Shown: in pieces, positions 22,481 through 26,800 of the stretch | Position numbering within the stretch: the stretch's first letter is position 1 | How the letters are laid out: each line of letters starts with the position of its first letter | Assembly: GCA_037127585.1 (NCBI GenBank) | Contig: JBAXYB010000035.1 | Coordinates: forward strand, 1-26,800 | DNA length: 26,800 nt | Origin: CAINDI01 sp037127585 | Lineage (GTDB): Bacteria; Verrucomicrobiota; Verrucomicrobiia; Palsa-1439 | Direction of reading: 5' to 3' | The notes under the pieces: model-generated | Databases searched by the model: none | Told to the model about the DNA's origin: nothing | The model's input: only the letters and a program-made list of their open reading frames with translations | Translations under genes and position numbers: made by a program

Positions 22481-23551
22481 CTACCCGTTCACATTCGGAT
22501 AACTACCGAGAATCTTCACGAACATCGTGTGCTTGGCGAGTTCGCTCAACGCCTTCTTCACCTTCGGGTCGTCGCAGTGACCGGTGCAGTCCACGAAGAA
22601 GTAATACTCCCACGCCTTCTTCTTGCTCGGACGCGATTCGATCTTGGTGAGATTGATCTTGTGCCGCTTGAATGTGGCGAGCGAATCGTGCAGCGCGCCG
22701 ACGCGGTCTTGCGCGGCGAACATGATCGAGGTCTTGTCGTTACCGGTCCGTGCGGGATACTTGCGACCGATGACGAGAAACCGGGTCACGTTCTCGCTGG
22801 AGTCCTGAATGTTTTCGTCGTGAATCGTCAGGCCATACTTCTCCGCGGCCAGCGCACCGGCCAGCGCGCCGGCATTGGCCTCCTGCTTGGCGATCTCGGC
22901 GGCGCGCGTGCTGGAGGAGACTTCCACCAACTCGACGTGCGGCATGTTGACCTGCAACCATTGCCGGCATTGGGCGAAGACTTGCGAGATCGAGTAGAGC
23001 TTCTTGATCTGGTCGCGCGGGCCGGCGGCCATCAGATTGTGGCGGATCGGCAGGAGAATCTGCGAACAGATTTTGAGTTCGCTGTCCACGAACATATCGT
23101 ACGTGTGCGTGACCGCGCCTTCGGTCGAGTTTTCAATCGGCACGACGCCGTAGTCCGCCCGGCCTTTGGAGACATCGGTGAACACGTCGGCAATGCTCGG
23201 CATCGGCTCGTACCGGACGCTCGCGCCGAACTTGCGCACCGAGGCCGCGTGCGAGTAGGTCGCGACCGGCCCGAGGAACGCAATGATCAGCGGTTTCTCC
23301 AACGCCAGCGCGCTCGACATGATTTCCCGGTAAATCGCTCGCAAAGATTCGTTGGTGATCGGGCCGGAGTTCTGTCCGAGGACGCGATTGAAGACGGCTT
23401 CTTCTCGGTCGGGCGCGTAGATTTCGCCGCCGGTCTGTTGCTTGAGCTTGCCGACTTCGAGAATAAGCTTGGTTCGAGCGTTGAGGAGCTTAACCAACTT
23501 GCTATCAAGGTCGTCGATCTGGGAGCGGATCTTCGTGAGGTCAGCCTTCAT
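22481..23551 (-). CDS. pheA: P-protein: chorismate mutase fused to prephenate dehydratase with ACT domain
   Basis: The 356-residue bifunctional enzyme turns chorismate into prephenate and then phenylpyruvate. The AroQ-type mutase occupies about 1-85 (IRSQIDDLDSKLVKLLNART). The dehydratase spans about 88-265, with GPVATYSHAA (94-103), VPIENSTEGAV (137-147) and the catalytic TRF at 256-258. An ACT domain (about 275-350) contains ESRP (305-308), the phenylalanine-binding motif, so feedback inhibition by Phe is likely. It lies last in trpS-scpA-scpB-pheA and overlaps scpB by ATGA. Its coupling to chromosome-segregation genes is unusual and probably only positional. Confidence 0.96.
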   Translation of the reverse strand: MKADLTKIRSQIDDLDSKLVKLLNARTKLILEVGKLKQQTGGEIYAPDREEAVFNRVLGQNSGPITNESLRAIYREIMSSALALEKPLIIAFLGPVATYSHAASVRKFGASVRYEPMPSIADVFTDVSKGRADYGVVPIENSTEGAVTHTYDMFVDSELKICSQILLPIRHNLMAAGPRDQIKKLYSISQVFAQCRQWLQVNMPHVELVEVSSSTRAAEIAKQEANAGALAGALAAEKYGLTIHDENIQDSSENVTRFLVIGRKYPARTGNDKTSIMFAAQDRVGALHDSLATFKRHKINLTKIESRPSKKKAWEYYFFVDCTGHCDDPKVKKALSELAKHTMFVKILGSYPNVNG

Positions 23552-24252
23552 TTCTCGGCCTCGGCTTCGGGTGTCTCTGTAGCCGAAGCGTCAACTTCGG
23601 TCGGCGCCGGGTCACCTTCCACTGCGACCGAAGCTGACGCTTCGGCTACAGGAGCAGCCTTCGCTTCGGCCGTCTTCAACGCGGCAGCTTGCAACCGCAA
23701 TTCGGCGGACTTCGGCATGTCGTCGAGGTTCTTTAAGCCGAAATGTTCGAGAAATTTCTGGGTCGTGCCGTAAAGCAGCGGTTTACCGGGCGCTTCGCTG
23801 CGGCCGGTAATGGTGATGAGATCGCGTTCCAATAACGTTTTGATGACGCCATCCACTTCGACGCCGCGAATTGAGGCGATGTCGGCGCGCGAGATGGGTT
23901 GCCGGAGCGCGATGATCGAGAGCGTCTCCAGCGATGGCTGCGAAAGCCGGTGCGGCCGGGCTTCGTCGAGCAGTTTCTTGAGCCACGGCGCATACTCCGG
24001 CCGGCTGACGAGCCGCCAGCCGCCGGCAATCTCGACGAGCTGAAAGCTGTGTTGCTGCATGTCATACGCGACCTTGAGCTCCTCGAGAGCAACCGCGAGG
24101 GCGGCCTCCCGGATGTTGCGAAAACCCTCGGTCGCGCCGGGGTTCTCCTCGTCCGTTGCCTCGGCGAAAATCTGCCGCAGTTCTTTTGTCGTCAGCGGTC
24201 GTTCCGCCGCGAACAGCACTGATTCGATGATCTTATTTAGTTCCAGTGTCAT
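23548..24252 (-). CDS. scpB: Segregation and condensation protein B, with a repeat-derived C-terminal tail
   Basis: ScpB is the kleisin-associated winged-helix subunit of the SMC-ScpAB condensin that compacts and segregates the chromosome. The 234-residue protein shows both winged-helix domains: IIESVLFAAERPLTTKELRQ near the start and LSQPSLETLSIIALRQPISR (about 103-122), then IRGVEVDGVIKTLLERDLI and PLLYGTTQKFLEHFGLKNL. The conserved part ends near residue 185. The Ala/Glu-rich tail continues to 234, and residues 201-225 are encoded by an inverted pair of REP-like repeats. The start overlaps the scpA stop (ATGA), and the stop overlaps pheA. Confidence 0.95.
   Translation of the reverse strand: MTLELNKIIESVLFAAERPLTTKELRQIFAEATDEENPGATEGFRNIREAALAVALEELKVAYDMQQHSFQLVEIAGGWRLVSRPEYAPWLKKLLDEARPHRLSQPSLETLSIIALRQPISRADIASIRGVEVDGVIKTLLERDLITITGRSEAPGKPLLYGTTQKFLEHFGLKNLDDMPKSAELRLQAAALKTAEAKAAPVAEASASVAVEGDPAPTEVDASATETPEAEAEK
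23579..23649. repeat. Inverted pair of GTAG-headed REP-like repeats inside scpB
   Basis: The plus-strand unit is GTAG (23579-23582), then CCGAAG-CGTCAA-CTTCGG. The minus-strand unit is GTAG (23649-23646), then CCGAAGC-GTCA-GCTTCGG. Over about 26 bp the two arms differ at one base; the middle 21 bases are unrelated. Both arms are read in frame within scpB without a stop. Confidence 0.8.
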
Positions 24253-24977
24253 ACCACCTTCACCACGTGAATTTCTCCGAACGCCGCCAGTTGTTGGACC
24301 TTCAACCGCTTCAGGCGAATCAACTCCAGCAACGCCAAGAAGGTCACCACGACCTCCGTGCGGGATTGCGCTTGGGCAAACAAATCATTGAATATCAACT
24401 CCGACTTGTCGCGCAGAGTATAGAGGATTTCCTCGATTTTGTCGCTGACGGTGAATTTTTCCTCAATGATTTCCCGGAAATCTTCCCGGGCGTTGGCCTT
24501 CTTCAGCACAGAGTTGAACGCGTTGATGAGGTCGAAGATGCTGACCTCCGCCAGCGGCGCGTCCTTCGCGTCCACGGCGAGACTGGTATCGCCGCTGCGC
24601 ACGAAGATGTTGGACTGCTCTTCCTCGCGCTGGCCGAGTTGGGCGGCGGCGTCCTTGAATTTCTTGTACTCGACGAGTTGTCGGATCAATTCCCAGCGTG
24701 GGTCTTCGCCTTCCTCGGCTTCGGCGTCGGTCACCTGCTGATCGACCGGCAAGAGCATCCGGCTCTTGATGTACATGAGCGTCGCCGCCATCACGAGGAA
24801 CTCGCCGGCCACTTCGAGGTTGAGCAGCTTCATCAACGAGAGGTACTCCATGTACTGGTTCGTGATGCGCTCAATTGGAATGTCGTAGATGTCGACCTCT
24901 TCCTTTTTGATCAGGTAGAGCAACAAATCGAGCGGGCCTTCGAAGACCTCGAGTTTGACTTTGTAATCAGCTTCCAT
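24249..24977 (-). CDS. scpA: Segregation and condensation protein A (kleisin)
   Basis: ScpA is the kleisin that bridges the SMC heads and binds ScpB. The 242-residue protein (ATG at 24977) opens YKVKLEVFEGPLDLLLYLI, the defining ScpA N-terminus, followed by EVDIYDIPIERITNQYMEYL and AGEFLVMAATLMYIKSRMLLP. The C-terminal winged helix includes VVVTFLALLELIRLKRLKVQQ. A TTG four codons earlier (24989) is possible, but the ATG has a GGA at good distance and matches the family start. It is coupled to scpB by an ATGA overlap and lies 77 bases after trpS, with a REP-like pair between them. Confidence 0.95.
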   Translation of the reverse strand: MEADYKVKLEVFEGPLDLLLYLIKKEEVDIYDIPIERITNQYMEYLSLMKLLNLEVAGEFLVMAATLMYIKSRMLLPVDQQVTDAEAEEGEDPRWELIRQLVEYKKFKDAAAQLGQREEEQSNIFVRSGDTSLAVDAKDAPLAEVSIFDLINAFNSVLKKANAREDFREIIEEKFTVSDKIEEILYTLRDKSELIFNDLFAQAQSRTEVVVTFLALLELIRLKRLKVQQLAAFGEIHVVKVV

Positions 24978-24994
24978 TCGTTCATCCAACCAAC

Positions 24995-25047
24995 GCGCCT
25001 CACAGAGGCGCGGCTACACCGGTGTAGCAACGCCTCTATGAGGCGTT
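24995..25047. repeat. Inverted pair of GTAG-headed REP-like repeats between trpS and scpA
   Basis: The plus-strand unit is GTAG (25024-25027), C, then AACGCCTC-TAT-GAGGCGTT. The minus-strand unit is GTAG (25017-25014), CC, then GCGCCTC-TGT-GAGGCGC. The two heads meet in a 16-bp palindrome at 25013-25028. The pair fills most of the gap and would form a strong structure in the trpS-scpA mRNA. Confidence 0.75.
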
Positions 25048-25054
25048 AAGTCGT

Positions 25055-26011
25055 TTACCGCAATCCCACGACCTCCCGGACACGTTTCATCGTCACATCC
25101 GCCACCGCGTTGGCCCGCGCCGCGCCGTCGCGCAGGACCTGCTCGACGTAATCTCGATTCTTGGCGAGCTCCTCGCGCTTTTGCCGGTACGGCGCGAAGT
25201 GTTCGAGCAGGGCCGCGAGCAATTCCTTCTTCGCTTCCCCGTAACCATAGCCACCGGCCGCGAGCTTGGCTTCGACTGCCTGCGCCTTGCCGGCATCGAT
25301 CACTTTCAGGAATTGGAGCGGGATATTCTTGTCCAAGTCCTTCTTCGGCGCTTCAACCGGCTGCGAATCTGTCACGATCCCCATCACCTTTTTCTTAGTC
25401 GAATCGCCGAAAATCTCAATCGTGTTGCCGTAGCTCTTGGACATCTTGCGTCCGTCCGTCCCCAGCAACGTCGCGACCTCGCCCTTAATGACCGGTTCCG
25501 GAATCGCAAACACTTCGCCGAATTGCCGGTTAAACGCGCCGGCAATGTCGCGCGTCATTTCAATGTGTTGCTTCTGGTCTTTGCCGACCGGCACGCGTTC
25601 GCCTTGCACGATCAGAATATCGGCGGCCTGCAATACCGGGTACGTGAACAAGCCGACATTCGGTTTCAATCCCGCGGCGATCTTGTCCTTGTAGCTCACC
25701 GCGTTCTCCAACATCGGCATCGGCGTGACGCAGGAGAGAATCCACGCCAGCTCGGTTACTTGGGGCACGTCGGATTGCCGGTAGAACACCGTCTGCTTCG
25801 GGTCGAGTCCGCACGCGAGGAAATCGAGCGCGACGTCGATGACATTCGCCCGGAGTTCGGTCGCGTCGGCCACGGATGTGAGCGAGTGATAGTCGGCGAT
25901 GAAATAAAACGCGTCGCCTTTCGCCGCCAAGTCCAGTGCGGGACGCATCATCCCGAAATAGTTGCCGATGTGCAGTTTCCCGCTCGGCTGAATACCCGAC
26001 AGAATTCTCAT
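25055..26011 (-). CDS. trpS: Tryptophanyl-tRNA synthetase
   Basis: The enzyme charges tRNA-Trp. The 318-residue protein has the class I motifs HIGN at 14-17 (SGIQPSGKLHIGN, the usual TrpS form of HIGH) and KMSKS at 189-193, plus VPVGKDQKQHIEMTRDIA (140-157), the tryptophan- and adenylate-binding stretch of bacterial TrpS. The length is typical. It is the first gene of trpS-scpA-scpB-pheA; a trpS next to scpAB occurs in several phyla. The upstream gap (26012-26072) has a long stem-loop but no convincing promoter, so transcription may enter from the gene at 26073. Confidence 0.96.
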   Translation of the reverse strand: MRILSGIQPSGKLHIGNYFGMMRPALDLAAKGDAFYFIADYHSLTSVADATELRANVIDVALDFLACGLDPKQTVFYRQSDVPQVTELAWILSCVTPMPMLENAVSYKDKIAAGLKPNVGLFTYPVLQAADILIVQGERVPVGKDQKQHIEMTRDIAGAFNRQFGEVFAIPEPVIKGEVATLLGTDGRKMSKSYGNTIEIFGDSTKKKVMGIVTDSQPVEAPKKDLDKNIPLQFLKVIDAGKAQAVEAKLAAGGYGYGEAKKELLAALLEHFAPYRQKREELAKNRDYVEQVLRDGAARANAVADVTMKRVREVVGLR

Positions 26012-26058
26012 GACCGCGTGAAGATAGAAAAGCTACCGCTTGCTAGCGAGGAAATAAT

Positions 26059-26103
26059 CGGCCGCGAATTTCTCAGATTCCGGAATCGAGATTGGCGCGG
26101 CCG
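26059..26103 (-). terminator. Stem-loop at the end of the sensor-like gene, possible terminator or attenuator
   Basis: CGGCCGCG (26059-26066) pairs with CGCGGCCG (26096-26103). Inside lie a 4-bp TCTC/GAGA helix and the 12-bp palindrome GATTCCGGAATC, with a small internal loop and one bulge. It spans the stop codon at 26073. In the minus-strand RNA it is followed by AUUAUUUCC, a weak U-tract, so function as a terminator is uncertain. Confidence 0.35.
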
Positions 26104-26744
26104 CTGACCCACCGTTCGAGACCAACCAGAAATAGAAACGGGGCCGTCGCGCCGGCTAAGAAAACAAAAATGCATAATCCGATCGTCGCATATTTGATGA
26201 GTCTGATTTGGCGGTGAATCTCTTCAACTCGTTGTTGATTGACGGTCACATTGTTCGCAAAGAGCGCATCTCCGGCGGCCGTGTAATCTTGATAGGTGGG
26301 CCAAAGCTGACGATCAGCCATCTGCTGGGCTGCCGGAATCTGCTTTTGGTTAATCAACGCAATGACTTCCGAGCGAATCGCGACATACTTCTGTCGGGAG
26401 ACCACTAACTTGTCGAGCAAAGTCAACGATGGCGAGTCAGCCGCACCGGCGGCCAGGCGATAGTTCCGCAGGTTTTCGGATAATTGACGGGAATAGTCTT
26501 CGACCTGCGTCAAGTATTCCTCACGTTTGACGGGATCGGAGGTATGCAATGCCAGCAGCGTGCGGGCGTAAGCCTCGGCTTGATCCGAGTTGATCGCGGC
26601 TGCATACGTCAACGTTTGGACTGTCTGCGCCTGCATCAGCGCCGCTTGTCGCTGAACCAAGGTAATCACCCCGTAGGCCAAGCGGCCCACACAGAGGACG
26701 ATTGTGACCATTGACATCATCGTGAATGTCAGACGATTCCACAT
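26073..26744 (-). CDS. Orphan four-helix-bundle sensor-like membrane protein
   Basis: The 223-residue protein has two membrane segments, about 8-30 (TMMSMVTIVLCVGRLAYGVI) and about 184-208 (YATIGLCIFVFLAGATAPFLFL), enclosing a wholly helical region of about 150 residues. This matches the topology of 4HB chemoreceptor and histidine-kinase ligand domains. It ends 15 residues after the second segment (GLERWVSGRANLDSGI), with no HAMP, kinase or methyl-accepting domain. The frame closes with a normal TGA. It may be a receptor that works through a partner or a remnant of a longer sensor. It is 61 bases upstream of trpS on the same strand. The domain assignment is by topology and style only. Confidence 0.7.
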   Translation of the reverse strand: MWNRLTFTMMSMVTIVLCVGRLAYGVITLVQRQAALMQAQTVQTLTYAAAINSDQAEAYARTLLALHTSDPVKREEYLTQVEDYSRQLSENLRNYRLAAGAADSPSLTLLDKLVVSRQKYVAIRSEVIALINQKQIPAAQQMADRQLWPTYQDYTAAGDALFANNVTVNQQRVEEIHRQIRLIKYATIGLCIFVFLAGATAPFLFLVGLERWVSGRANLDSGI

Positions 26745-26755
26745 ACAGTACCGAC

Positions 26756-26784
26756 ACTATGCGAAGCCGACCGGCCGCTTGCAA
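26756..26784 (-). promoter_or_regulatory. Weak candidate promoter for the sensor-like gene
   Basis: On the minus strand there is TTGCAA (26784-26779), 17 bp, then CATAGT (26761-26756), each a 4/6 match. Eleven bases separate the -10 from the ATG at 26744. The window ends 16 bases further on, so stronger sites may lie outside. Confidence 0.3.
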
Positions 26785-26800
26785 GAAGTATTATTGCGAC

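Noticed and set aside
22463..23773. Plus-strand open frame of 436 codons opposite pheA and scpB
   Set aside because: Both minus-strand genes are unmistakable and coupled, and the plus-strand translation is a low-complexity antisense product.

Overview
The window is a gene-dense stretch (about 27 protein genes, no rRNA or tRNA gene, no gene-free gap longer than about 240 bases) of a GC-rich bacterial chromosome with an outer membrane. The gene set is mostly core: sigma-54, ribosomal protein S1, ScpA/ScpB, two aminoacyl-tRNA synthetases and the aromatic amino acid pathway. The style of the genes, including tight ATGA overlaps, many GTAG/GGAG-headed palindromes in intergenic DNA and PVC-like hypothetical proteins, suggests a member of the Verrucomicrobiota or a nearby PVC lineage. 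That placement is an inference from sequence style and was not tested by any search.

Layout. 1-2.5 kb: the end of a flavin-dependent halogenase-like oxidoreductase (minus, cut by the window edge), divergent from a CPA2-type cation/proton antiporter. 2.5-5.05 kb: a large exported probable outer-membrane barrel protein, a low-GC secreted protein that looks foreign, and a 135-bp MITE-like palindromic element with a 9-bp target duplication. 5.05-12.0 kb (minus): the classic block tyrA-aroA-cmk-plsC-rpsA, then a YoeB-type toxin-antitoxin pair that appears inserted after rpsA, then tyrS. 12.1-15 kb: a small conserved-looking protein, rpoN, and a YycJ-like metallo-beta-lactamase-fold hydrolase. 15-21.3 kb (minus): epimerase, an unknown protein, hisC, DAHP synthase, an internally duplicated membrane-anchored protein, a possible DICT-domain protein, and a site-2-protease-like membrane protease with a C-terminal zinc ribbon. 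21.4-22.4 kb (plus): a possible 38-residue CxxC protein coupled to a D-Ala-D-Ala carboxypeptidase. 22.5-26.0 kb (minus): trpS-scpA-scpB-pheA. 26.1-26.8 kb: an orphan four-helix-bundle sensor-like membrane protein.

Working together: DAHP synthase makes the first committed intermediate, AroA the penultimate one before chorismate, PheA and TyrA draw chorismate/prephenate to Phe and Tyr, and HisC can supply the aminotransferase. TyrS and TrpS consume two of the end products. The aromatic pathway is therefore spread over three nearby minus-strand operons.

The most unusual features are not genes. They are (i) the toxin-antitoxin module bracketed by 22-bp direct repeats, one of which is the 3' end of rpsA; (ii) a REP-like repeat family whose members supply a stop codon in one gene and coding sequence in another (scpB); (iii) the 135-bp element with a perfect 9-bp target duplication; and (iv) several promoters placed so close to start codons that the mRNAs should be leaderless.
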